This document shows positions 1-6,639 of a stretch of DNA of 13,355 bases, one piece after another. Source of the DNA: Ga0074130 sp964499485 (GTDB lineage Bacteria; Pseudomonadota; Gammaproteobacteria; Burkholderiales; Rhodocyclaceae). A program made the position numbers and the translations under genes. The notes beneath the pieces are model-generated. The model did no database searches and was not told the origin of the DNA. It saw only the letters and a program-made list of their open reading frames with translations. Positions within the stretch are counted from its first letter, which is position 1; every line of letters begins with the position of its first letter. Location of the stretch: the NCBI GenBank assembly GCA_964499485.1, contig CAZCLF010000042.1, positions 1-13,355 on the forward strand, read 5' to 3'.

Positions 1-19
1 AGAATGAGCGGCTGAGGCT

Positions 20-688
20 TCAGCCGGCTTGCATGATTTCGCGCAGCAGCGGCAGCGTGACAGGCCGTTGCTGTTCGAGGGAGTGTTGATCGAGTGCATC
101 CAGCACTGCCATCAGTGAGGGCAGATCACGGCGGCCATGACGCAGAAGGTAGTCGATGATGTGGTCATCGACACGCATGCCGCGTTGGGCAGCGTGATAC
201 AGCAAGGCGCTAGCCTTATCGCTGTCAGAGAGCGATTTGACTTCGTAAATCAGCGCCTGACCAATACGGGTACGCAAGTCTTCGCGGCAGGGCAGGTGCA
301 GTGGTGCGGTCCTGCCACTGAGCAGCAGACGTAGCTGCTTCAAGCGCATATCGTTAAAACAGCGGAACAGGGCAATCTGCGCATCTGGCGAGAGTGTTTC
401 TACGTCATCGATGATCAGGAGTGTCTTGTCAGCCGGGGAGAAGTCCCCGGAAATATGGTTGCCTAACTGTACGGTGCTTGCACCGAGGGCAGCGACAGCC
501 TGCAATAAGTGGCTACGACCGGAGCCTGTTTCGCCCCACACGTAGAGGGCACGGGGTGTTGGATCGGAGGCAAAGCCGGAAAGCGCGGTTAGCAATTCGG
601 CATTGCTGCCGACGACAAAGTTGTCGAGGCTGGGCTGCTGCGCTGGACGGATATGCGGCAGCACCTGCTGCCGTGGGACTGCATTCAT
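20..688 (-). CDS. hda: DnaA regulatory inactivator Hda (AAA+ protein)
   Basis: Hda promotes hydrolysis of DnaA-bound ATP together with the DNA-loaded sliding clamp (RIDA), which limits re-initiation at oriC. The protein is 222 aa, normal for Hda. Visible AAA+ elements are Walker A GETGSGRSH (52-60), where Arg replaces the usual Lys as in E. coli Hda, Walker B LLIIDDVE (90-97), sensor I around LLLSGR (121-126), an arginine-finger region REDLRTRIG (135-143, probably R141) and a sensor II segment RRDLPSL (186-192). The N-terminal QQVLPH (7-12) fits the Hda clamp-binding motif, which supports the ATG start at 688. There is no DnaA-type C-terminal DNA-binding domain. The gene lies 2 nt after the stop of the AI-2E permease gene, so the two are probably co-transcribed. 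No strong Shine-Dalgarno is visible, so it may depend on coupling. The function is assigned by family. Confidence 0.93.
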   Translation of the reverse strand: MNAVPRQQVLPHIRPAQQPSLDNFVVGSNAELLTALSGFASDPTPRALYVWGETGSGRSHLLQAVAALGASTVQLGNHISGDFSPADKTLLIIDDVETLSPDAQIALFRCFNDMRLKQLRLLLSGRTAPLHLPCREDLRTRIGQALIYEVKSLSDSDKASALLYHAAQRGMRVDDHIIDYLLRHGRRDLPSLMAVLDALDQHSLEQQRPVTLPLLREIMQAG

Positions 689-690
689 GC

Positions 691-1767
691 TTAGGTTTCG
701 ATGTTAGGCTGATTGCCGCGGTAGAAGCGGCTGCTCAGGTAAAGGGCGCGCACTTCACGCAGGCCGACCAGCAAGGCAGCCGACGTAGGCAGGGCAATCA
801 AAACGCCCGTAAAGCCAAAAAGTTGCGCGAAAGCCATCAAGGCAAATAGTACGGCCAGCGGGTGCAGGCCGATGCGGTCCCCGACCAAATACGGTGTCAG
901 GAAAAAGCCCTCAATGACTTGCCCCAGTCCATAAATAACCAGTACCGCAATGACGGGTGACAGGCCGGTGAATTGCAAGCCGGCGACCATCAGCGCGAGC
1001 AGGAAGCCGATGCCAAACCCGACATAAGGGATGAAAATCAGCAGGCCGGTGAGAATGCCCACGGGCAGCGCTGATGGAATCCCTGCAATGGACAGAGCAA
1101 TGCCGTAATACACCGCGAGTGCAAGCATCACCAGCAGTTGGCCACGCAGGAACTCGGACAGCACTGCATCAATATCGCGGAGAAGTTGGGTCGATTTGGT
1201 GTGCCAGTCGCGAGGAATGGCTGCATCAATGCGGGTGACAAGCTTGTCCCAGTCCATGAGCAAATAAAACAATACAACAGGGGTTAGCAGCAGGGTGGTG
1301 GCAATTCCAACCAGTGCCATGCCGCCAATGCGCAGCGAGGTCATCAGATGCATGCCTATCCCTTGCAGACCGGAGACATGTTCATTCAGGAGCTTGCGTA
1401 AATAGGGTGGGTCGAGCCGCAGTCGGATGCCAAAATGCTCGCGCAACCAAGGAACAACATGTTCATTGACCAGAGCAAGCGCATCCGGTAGCCGCTCGAC
1501 TAAGAGCATCAGCTCGTCCTGAAGGAGCGGTATTAACACGATCAGCAAGCCGACCAAAACCAGCCCCAAGGCAAAAATGACCAGAACCACGGCGGCAAGA
1601 TGCGGTAAACCTAAAGATTGCAGGCGTTTGACCAGTGGGTTGCAGATATAGGCAATTATCGCTGCCAATAGGAAGGGCGCGAGAATCGGTGAGAGTAAAT
1701 ACAGCAGCCACAGCAGAACCAGCCCGAAGGCGATCCACAATCCGGTCTGAAGGCGGTCTGAGGACAT
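691..1767 (-). CDS. AI-2E family transporter / PerM-type permease
   Basis: This is a polytopic inner-membrane protein of the AI-2E exporter/PerM family (formerly UPF0118). Its substrate cannot be told from sequence; members include AI-2 exporters, Na+(Li+)/H+ antiporters and many of unknown role. I chose the ATG at 1767, giving 358 aa, close to E. coli PerM. Hydrophobic segments lie at roughly 11-44, 56-81, 146-170, 208-258, 268-289 and 303-335, with a soluble stretch at about 85-145. Family signatures are IPYVGFGIGFLLAL (246-259) and EGFFLTPYLVGDRIGLHPL (286-304). A longer reading from a TTG at 1863 adds 32 residues rich in Arg, Ala and Pro with no family counterpart, so I disfavour it. The gene diverges from purM and leads into hda, a neighbourhood I recall as common in betaproteobacteria. 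Confidence 0.87.
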   Translation of the reverse strand: MSSDRLQTGLWIAFGLVLLWLLYLLSPILAPFLLAAIIAYICNPLVKRLQSLGLPHLAAVVLVIFALGLVLVGLLIVLIPLLQDELMLLVERLPDALALVNEHVVPWLREHFGIRLRLDPPYLRKLLNEHVSGLQGIGMHLMTSLRIGGMALVGIATTLLLTPVVLFYLLMDWDKLVTRIDAAIPRDWHTKSTQLLRDIDAVLSEFLRGQLLVMLALAVYYGIALSIAGIPSALPVGILTGLLIFIPYVGFGIGFLLALMVAGLQFTGLSPVIAVLVIYGLGQVIEGFFLTPYLVGDRIGLHPLAVLFALMAFAQLFGFTGVLIALPTSAALLVGLREVRALYLSSRFYRGNQPNIET

Positions 1768-1851
1768 AGATATCCGGTAAAATTCAGGGTTAGCGCGCGG
1801 CCCCGGGCCTGCAACCCTGCGCGAAGCCGCTACTTTATCTGCCTGCTTGGC

Positions 1852-1874
1852 GGAACTCAACAAAGGAACTCAAC
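1852..1874 (+). repeat. 13-bp tandem repeat spanning the purM ribosome binding site
   Basis: GGAACTCAAC occurs at 1852-1861 and again at 1865-1874, joined by AAA, so the 13-nt unit is repeated almost twice. The second copy ends directly before the TTG start of purM. Its AAAGGA (1862-1867) is the Shine-Dalgarno, 7 nt from the start. The first copy gives a second GGA 13 nt further upstream, without the preceding AAA. Confidence 0.85.
1862..1867 (+). promoter_or_regulatory. Ribosome binding site that decides the purM TTG start
   Basis: AAAGGA lies 7 nt before TTG at 1875. The only nearby ATG in frame (1905, codon 11) has no Shine-Dalgarno-like sequence before it. This spacing is why I prefer the TTG. 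Confidence 0.7.
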
Positions 1875-2924
1875 TTGACAGCCCCAGCCAACCCCAATGC
1901 CGCCATGACTTACCGCGATGCTGGCGTCGATATCGATGCCGGTGATGCCCTGGTCGAACGCATCAAGCCCTTTGCTAAGCGCACCATGCGCCCTGAGGTC
2001 ATGGGTGGCCTAGGTGGTTTTGGCGCGCTCTTCGAGCTGTCGAAGAAGTACAAAGAGCCGGTATTGGTCTCTGGCACGGATGGCGTAGGCACAAAACTTA
2101 AGCTCGCCTTCCATCTAAACAAGCATGACACTGTGGGCCAAGATTTGGTCGGGATGAGTGTCAATGACATCCTGGTGCAAGGTGCCGAGCCATTATTCTT
2201 CCTTGACTACTTTGCTTGCGGGCATCTTGATGTAGACACCGCTGCCGAAGTCATTAAGGGGATTGCCCATGGCTGTGAATTGGCAGGTTGCACCTTGATC
2301 GGCGGCGAAACCGCCGAAATGCCGAGCATGTACCCTGCGGGTGAATATGACTTAGCCGGCTTTGCAGTCGGTGCGGTCGAAAAGTCACAATTGATTACCG
2401 GTCAGGACATTGTGCCGGGTGATGTCGTACTGGGCCTCGCGTCGAATGGCGCCCACTCAAACGGCTATTCGCTGATCCGCAAAATCATCGAGCGCGCCAA
2501 TCCAGACATGGATGCTGACTTTCATGGCAAGTCCTTCCGCGATACGGTCATGGCACCGACGCGTATTTATGTGAAGCCACTGTTAGCGTTGATGCAGGCA
2601 CTCAAGGTTAAGGGCATGGCACACATCACCGGTGGCGGTTTGACAGAGAATGTCCCGCGCGTTCTGCCTGACAATGTGACCGCAGTGATCGATAAGAACA
2701 GTTGGACTCTGCCCCCGCTGTTTCAGTGGCTGCAGAAAAATGGCAATGTTGAAGATGCCGAAATGCACCGTGTCTTCAATTGCGGTATCGGTATGGTCGT
2801 CATCGTTGCTGCGGCTGACGCGGCTAAGGCGAGCGACTTCCTGAAGGCACAGGGTGAAACCGTGTTTACCTTGGGCAAGATCGAGGAGCGCGCGGACGGC
2901 CAGCACCAGACTATCGTTCGCTGA
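1875..2924 (+). CDS. purM: Phosphoribosylformylglycinamidine cyclo-ligase (AIR synthetase)
   Basis: PurM catalyses ATP-dependent ring closure of FGAM to aminoimidazole ribonucleotide, the fifth step of de novo purine synthesis, in the cytosol. The protein is 349 aa (E. coli 346). Signatures in order are DAGVDIDAG (15-23), SGTDGVGTKLKLA (66-78, nucleotide/phosphate loop), GMSVNDILVQGAEP (93-106), LIGGETAEMP (141-150), LASNGAHSNGYSL (188-200), HITGGGLTENVPRVLP (250-265) and HRVFNCGIGM (298-307). All the expected blocks of the PurM N- and C-terminal domains are present. Start: TTG behind AAAGGA; an ATG at codon 11 would still keep the DAGVDIDAG block and is the alternative. The gene stands alone between a divergent permease and a terminator starting about 14 nt after its stop, so it is probably monocistronic. 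Confidence 0.97.
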   Translation: MTAPANPNAAMTYRDAGVDIDAGDALVERIKPFAKRTMRPEVMGGLGGFGALFELSKKYKEPVLVSGTDGVGTKLKLAFHLNKHDTVGQDLVGMSVNDILVQGAEPLFFLDYFACGHLDVDTAAEVIKGIAHGCELAGCTLIGGETAEMPSMYPAGEYDLAGFAVGAVEKSQLITGQDIVPGDVVLGLASNGAHSNGYSLIRKIIERANPDMDADFHGKSFRDTVMAPTRIYVKPLLALMQALKVKGMAHITGGGLTENVPRVLPDNVTAVIDKNSWTLPPLFQWLQKNGNVEDAEMHRVFNCGIGMVVIVAAADAAKASDFLKAQGETVFTLGKIEERADGQHQTIVR

Positions 2925-2937
2925 GCAATCCGAGCGT

Positions 2938-2967
2938 AAAAAAAAGGACGCCTCGGCGTCCTTTTTT
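2938..2967. terminator. Bidirectional intrinsic terminator between purM and ycgR-like gene
   Basis: A perfect GC stem GGACGC (2946-2951) / GCGTCC (2956-2961) with loop CTCG is flanked by eight A (2938-2945) and six T (2962-2967), which can extend the stem. The A and T tracts supply a U-run in both directions. It lies between two convergent genes, so it can end purM and also the leftward mutL-miaA-ycgR operon, which stops at 2989. Confidence 0.92.
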
Positions 2968-2988
2968 GTTTGATGCTGATGAATTTGG

Positions 2989-3714
2989 TCAGCCCAGTTT
3001 GGCGCGCTCCTCACGCTGTATCTGCGCCATGAACTTCTGAATAAGGTTTTCCTGCGCTGCACTCAGACGGAGGAAAACGCAGCCAAGGCGTTGAACCTGC
3101 TTGGTGCCTTTTGTGATTTCGCCGACATAGCGCACGCCCAATTCAGTCTGCAGATCGCCAAAACCTTTCATCTCGATGTGGACATCGGAGAAATTGGCGC
3201 CGAGTTCGCAAGGGAACAACAGGGTGGGTGTTTCCAGACCCACGCCACCAATCCCGATATCGACAGTCGACAGCTCCATCGTCTTATCTTCCACGGTAAT
3301 GCGGCAGGTGGGACGTTGGGTCATGGGTAAGGTTAAGCGGAAAAACTCACGCCGTTGCAGGCGGACATATTTTTCCGGCAGCTTGACGGCGAATGCAGGA
3401 CGCTTGTCATAAGTCACTGCTTGCGGCTTGCCACACATGAACTGATTGCGAATCCCTGCCGGCATGGCAACGAAGAAGTTACGCTCGCTTTGCAGGAAGC
3501 GCTTATTCACGTCCTCTGAACTGCCCCAATCAAAGTACAGCAAGCCTTGTTCTTCATCCAGATGGAGAAGAATCGTCAGGATGGTGTCCTGACCCTCATT
3601 GAAGGTGACGCTGATCTGATCCCTGTCGTTGATCAGTTGGCGCAAATAGAAAACAATTTCCCGCCGGAAAGTGATGGTGTAGGCGTCGACGCTTTGGTCG
3701 ATGGGCAGACTCAT
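2989..3714 (-). CDS. YcgR-like flagellar brake protein (PilZN-PilZ, c-di-GMP binding)
   Basis: This is a 241-aa cytosolic protein with the two-domain YcgR layout: an N-terminal PilZN/YcgR domain (about 1-115) and a C-terminal PilZ domain (about 118-232). YcgR binds cyclic di-GMP through PilZ and then slows or biases the flagellar motor. The PilZ signature is visible: RREFFR (121-126, the RxxxR switch, R122 and R126) and DIGIGG (152-157), the second motif, usually D/N-x-S-x-x-G, with Gly here in place of Ser. The start at 3714 overlaps the miaA stop as ATGA. Upstream in-frame codons add 22 residues lying inside the miaA reading region and are disfavoured. It is the last gene of the leftward operon and ends at the terminator. 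It implies a flagellated host, though no flagellar gene is in the window. Confidence is high for the fold, moderate for motor braking. Confidence 0.86.
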   Translation of the reverse strand: MSLPIDQSVDAYTITFRREIVFYLRQLINDRDQISVTFNEGQDTILTILLHLDEEQGLLYFDWGSSEDVNKRFLQSERNFFVAMPAGIRNQFMCGKPQAVTYDKRPAFAVKLPEKYVRLQRREFFRLTLPMTQRPTCRITVEDKTMELSTVDIGIGGVGLETPTLLFPCELGANFSDVHIEMKGFGDLQTELGVRYVGEITKGTKQVQRLGCVFLRLSAAQENLIQKFMAQIQREERAKLG

Positions 3715-4676
3715 GATGCGGGGTCTAGGAAGTTCTGTACGTTGGAATGTATTGTCTCTGCCAGCGTGGGCTTCAGGCAATCAAATAATGTTAGGTTCGG
3801 CAGTGAGTTGAGCCAAGTAATCTGGCGTTTGGCGAACTGCCGTGTGGCGAATATACCGCGATCCCGGAGCTCACGGGGCGGGATTTTCTGCTCCAGCATG
3901 TCCCAGACTTGCCGGTATCCAACACAGCGCATCGAGGGAAGATCGCCATGGAGCGTGTACTTTTCCCGTAACGCTACTGTTTCTTCAACCAGACCCTGCG
4001 CCAGCATCTCGTCAAAACGCTGGGCAATCCGTTCGTGTAGCCAAGCGCGTTCGATGGGCATCAGGGCAATCGTCATGCGTCGATAGGGCAACACTTCACG
4101 CGTTTGGCGCGCATAAATAGCGGCCATCGGCTCGCCCGTGAGGCGGAAAACCTCCAGCGCCCGTTGGATGCGCTGGGAGTCGTTCGGCTTCAGGCGTGCC
4201 GCCGTGTCCGGATCTACGCGTGCCAGTTCGGCATGTAAGGTTGGCCATCCCTTGGCAGCGGCCTCAGCATCAATTTGGGCGCGCACGGCCAAGTCTGCTT
4301 GCGGCAGATCGGCGAGTCCTTCGGTCAAGGCTTTGTAGTACAGCATGGTGCCGCCAACGATCAGCGGGATGTTGCCGCGTGCTGTGATGTCGGCCATGGC
4401 TTGAAGCGCATCTTTGCAGAACTGTGCCGCTGAATAGCTTTCTTCCGGGCTGATCAGGTCGATCAGATGGTGCGGGTAGCGTTGTAGTGTTGCCGCGTCC
4501 GGCTTCGCTGTGCCGACATTCATGTCGCGGAAGACCTGCGCGGAATCAATGCTGATCAGCTCAACGGGGAACTGATCGGCCAAGCGCATGGCCAGCGCAG
4601 TTTTGCCACTGGCGGTGGGGCCGAGGATGAAAATGGCTTTTCCCATGCTGCCGGTGTTTTGAGTGTTGCTGCTCAT
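3711..4676 (-). CDS. miaA: tRNA dimethylallyltransferase MiaA
   Basis: MiaA transfers the dimethylallyl group of DMAPP to N6 of A37 in tRNAs reading UNN codons, the first step to ms2i6A. With the ATG at 4676 the protein is 321 aa (E. coli 316). P-loop GPTASGKT is at 19-26, the catalytic Asp in ISIDSAQVFR (41-50, D44), the IVGGTMLYYKAL block at 106-117 (T110), SMRCVGYRQ at 248-256 and TRQFAKRQITWL at 278-289. The family usually has DSRQVY at the first block; here it is DSAQVF. The start overlaps the mutL stop as ATGA and the stop overlaps the ycgR start as ATGA, so the gene is coupled on both sides. Codons upstream of 4676 lie within mutL and show no homology. An ATG at codon 11 is a less likely alternative. 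Confidence 0.96.
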   Translation of the reverse strand: MSSNTQNTGSMGKAIFILGPTASGKTALAMRLADQFPVELISIDSAQVFRDMNVGTAKPDAATLQRYPHHLIDLISPEESYSAAQFCKDALQAMADITARGNIPLIVGGTMLYYKALTEGLADLPQADLAVRAQIDAEAAAKGWPTLHAELARVDPDTAARLKPNDSQRIQRALEVFRLTGEPMAAIYARQTREVLPYRRMTIALMPIERAWLHERIAQRFDEMLAQGLVEETVALREKYTLHGDLPSMRCVGYRQVWDMLEQKIPPRELRDRGIFATRQFAKRQITWLNSLPNLTLFDCLKPTLAETIHSNVQNFLDPAS

Positions 4677-6454
4677 TGACCGCGTAAGAATAGTTTGTCG
4701 AGATCTTTCATCGACAGTTGTGACCAGGTGGGGCGGCCGTGATTGCATTGGTCGGCGCGCTCGGTGGCTTCCATGTCGCGCAGCAGGGCATTCATTTCGG
4801 GAATCGTGAGGGTGCGATTGGCACGCACGGCACCATGGCAAGCCATGGTGGCGAGCAGCTCATTGCGGCGTGCGTCAATGACGCGGCTGGCTGGCTGCTC
4901 GCGCAGATCGGAGAGCAGGGCGCGGATCAGGGCCGGTACATCGCCATGCGCCAGTAGCGTGGGTACGGCACGCACGATGAGCTCCTGTGGGCCGGCAGCA
5001 GCTAGCTCGAAACCCAGTCGGTGCAATGTGTCGGCATGCTCAGCTGCCGCAGCAATCTCGCCCTCTGAGGCATGAATCAGCGCGGGGATGAGCAGGGGTT
5101 GCGAGGCGGGTGCGCCTGCATCAAGCACATGCTTTAAGCGCTCATACAGAATGCGCTCATGGGCCGCATGCATGTCCACCAGCACTAAGCCTGCTTCGTT
5201 CTGGGCGAGGACATACACGCCATGCAGTTGTGCAATCGCATAACCAAGCGGAGGTGCGCTTTGGCTCTGCGGCAACGGTGTGGGTGTTATGGGCAGGGTG
5301 CTGCTGGTCGGGTTGAATGCCGCTTTCGCGAACTCCAGATAGGCGTGCGCTGCGGGTTCGTTCACAGCCAACGAGGTCTGGTGCTGCAAGGGTGGCGGGT
5401 AATGCGTGGGCGCTGTAAATTGATAGCCGGCTTGCTCCTGTTCAGTTGCGCCAGCATGGGTAGCGACGCTGCCGCTTTGTACTGGGGCGGCCAATGCGCG
5501 TTGCAGGACATGAAAGACAAATTGGTGGATGCCGCGGCTGTCACGGAAGCGCACCTCCGTCTTGGCAGGGTGCACATTGACGTCCACGCCCCGCGGGTCG
5601 AGCTCAAGAAAAAGTACATAGGCCGGGTGACGGCTGCCGTGCAGGATGTCGGCATAGGCCTCACGCGCGGCATGCGCCAGCACCTTGTCGCGAACGAAAC
5701 GACCATTCACGTAGAAAAACTGGGCGTCACGCGTGGCGCGCGAATACGCAGGCAGTGCCGCCAGTCCAGATAGGCGCAAGGGTCCTGCTTGTTCATCTAC
5801 CGCGCGGGTTTGGCCAGCAAACTCCGGGCCGAGAACGTCTTTGAGGCGTTGTTCCGGCGTAGTGGCGAGCAAGCGCTGGCGTACGTTCCCATTGTGGCTG
5901 AGGGTGAAACTGACGTCCGGGCGCGCTAGCGCCATGCGCTGGAATACATCGACACAGTGGCCGTATTCAGTGGCCTCGGTCTTGAGGAATTTGCGGCGGG
6001 CGGGCGTGTTGAAGTACAGGTCAGCGACTTCCAGCACCGTACCCTGGGTGCCAGCGGCTGGCTCGGCAGTGGCGTTGTGATTGCTGATACGCCAAGCATG
6101 CGCTGCATTGGCCGCGCGGCTGCTCAGGGAGACGCGGGCGACGGAGGCGATGGAGGCGAGTGCTTCGCCACGGAAACCATAGCTATTGACCCCTTCAAGA
6201 TCATCCAGGGTCGCAATCTTACTAGTGGCATGGCGTGCGAGCGCCAGTGCTAGCTCTTCTTTGGGGATGCCGCTGCCATCGTCGCTGATGCGCAGCAAGC
6301 GCACGCCGCCCTCTTCAAGTTGCACGTCTATACGGGTTGCGCCTGCATCGAGGCTGTTTTCGATGACTTCCTTGAGAACCGAGGCAGGGCGTTCGACCAC
6401 TTCGCCAGCGGCGATCTGGCTGATCAGGAGGTCGGGCAGTTGGCGAATAGGCAT
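4673..6454 (-). CDS. mutL: DNA mismatch repair protein MutL, endonuclease-type
   Basis: MutL links MutS mismatch recognition to strand removal. The protein is 593 aa from the ATG at 6454, which gives the usual N-terminus MPIRQLPDLLISQIAAGEVV. The GHKL ATPase shows IENSLDAGA (31-39), DDGSGI (58-63) and GFRGEALASI (93-102). A Pro/Ala-rich linker spans about 325-403. The C-terminal domain carries the metal-binding nuclease motif D427-M-H429-A-x2-E433-x4-E438, the ACHGAVRA block (538-545), CNHGRP (570-575) and a terminal FLR (589-591). This set is typical of nicking MutL proteins in bacteria without MutH, and differs from E. coli MutL. QPLLIP (452-457) fits the QxxLxP sliding-clamp motif. Upstream in-frame codons to 6514 add 20 residues before the conserved start and are not used. 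It is the first gene of the operon, translationally joined to miaA. Confidence 0.97.
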   Translation of the reverse strand: MPIRQLPDLLISQIAAGEVVERPASVLKEVIENSLDAGATRIDVQLEEGGVRLLRISDDGSGIPKEELALALARHATSKIATLDDLEGVNSYGFRGEALASIASVARVSLSSRAANAAHAWRISNHNATAEPAAGTQGTVLEVADLYFNTPARRKFLKTEATEYGHCVDVFQRMALARPDVSFTLSHNGNVRQRLLATTPEQRLKDVLGPEFAGQTRAVDEQAGPLRLSGLAALPAYSRATRDAQFFYVNGRFVRDKVLAHAAREAYADILHGSRHPAYVLFLELDPRGVDVNVHPAKTEVRFRDSRGIHQFVFHVLQRALAAPVQSGSVATHAGATEQEQAGYQFTAPTHYPPPLQHQTSLAVNEPAAHAYLEFAKAAFNPTSSTLPITPTPLPQSQSAPPLGYAIAQLHGVYVLAQNEAGLVLVDMHAAHERILYERLKHVLDAGAPASQPLLIPALIHASEGEIAAAAEHADTLHRLGFELAAAGPQELIVRAVPTLLAHGDVPALIRALLSDLREQPASRVIDARRNELLATMACHGAVRANRTLTIPEMNALLRDMEATERADQCNHGRPTWSQLSMKDLDKLFLRGQ

Positions 6455-6460
6455 GCACGG

Positions 6461-6466
6461 ATTATA
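6461..6466 (-). promoter_or_regulatory. Candidate -10 box for mutL
   Basis: Read on the - strand this is a perfect TATAAT, 6 nt before the mutL ATG at 6454. There is no good -35 17 bp upstream (GC-rich sequence instead) and no TGn extension. If used, transcription would begin at or very near the A of the ATG, giving an almost leaderless mRNA. No Shine-Dalgarno is visible before this ATG, which agrees with that reading but does not prove it. Confidence 0.35.
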
Positions 6467-6474
6467 TCTGGCGG

Positions 6475-6505
6475 GTTTTGCTACCGCGCCGCCGCCAGCC
6501 AAAAC
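6475..6505. repeat. Imperfect inverted repeat in the mutL/dedA spacer
   Basis: GTTTTGCT (6475-6482) pairs with AGCCAAAAC (6497-6505) with one bulged C, leaving a GC-rich loop of 14 nt. It sits where a -35 element for mutL would be. It could be a hairpin or an operator-like site; chance is also possible. Confidence 0.35.
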
Positions 6506-6597
6506 AAATCTCACTTTTAAGCCGCATGGAAGATGGATAGTGAGTCAATGTGACGTCTTCCTTGTGAGCATGGGGTGGGGCGTTGGGTTGATTTGCC

Positions 6598-6610
6598 CGT
6601 AGAATCTGCG
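6598..6610 (+). promoter_or_regulatory. Candidate -10 region for dedA
   Basis: CGTAGAATCTGCG contains TAGAAT (6600-6605), 5/6 to the sigma-70 -10. No -35 is evident at the right spacing. It agrees at 11 of 13 bases with CGTAAAATCAGCG at 12389-12401 upstream of the desaturase. A transcript from here would have a leader of about 28 nt before the ATG at 6640. Confidence 0.4.
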
Positions 6611-6639
6611 CTTTTGTTGCGCCAACTTGTCCTCTGCCC

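Larger units (their letters stand above)
1768..1874. promoter_or_regulatory. Divergent intergenic region, permease/purM
   Basis: This 107-bp spacer separates two divergent genes and must hold at least the purM promoter. On the + strand a TAAAAT box at 1778-1783 resembles a sigma-70 -10 element but lacks a recognisable -35 at 16-18 bp. On the - strand TTGAGT and TAAAGT, 17 bp apart (around 1831-1859), form a weak 4/6 plus 4/6 candidate for the permease gene. I see no E. coli-like PurR box. These are low-confidence reads by eye. Confidence 0.3.

Noticed and set aside
1..19. Start of another gene downstream of hda
   Set aside because: Only 19 bases are present; no start codon or motif can be supported.
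421..849. 142-codon open frame on the + strand across the hda/permease junction
   Set aside because: Antisense to two clear genes; low-complexity Arg-rich product typical of GC-rich shadow frames.
1744..1763. GGTCTGA repeated 11 nt apart, resembling part of a Neisseria DNA uptake sequence
   Set aside because: Only two partial copies, both inside permease coding sequence, and I noticed no copies elsewhere in the window.
1768..1863. Longer N-terminus of the AI-2E permease from a TTG at 1863
   Set aside because: The extra 32 residues are Arg/Ala/Pro-rich with no family counterpart, and the ATG at 1767 gives a normal-length PerM-like protein.
5222..5773. 183-codon open frame on the + strand
   Set aside because: It lies wholly within mutL on the opposite strand and shows no recognisable motif.
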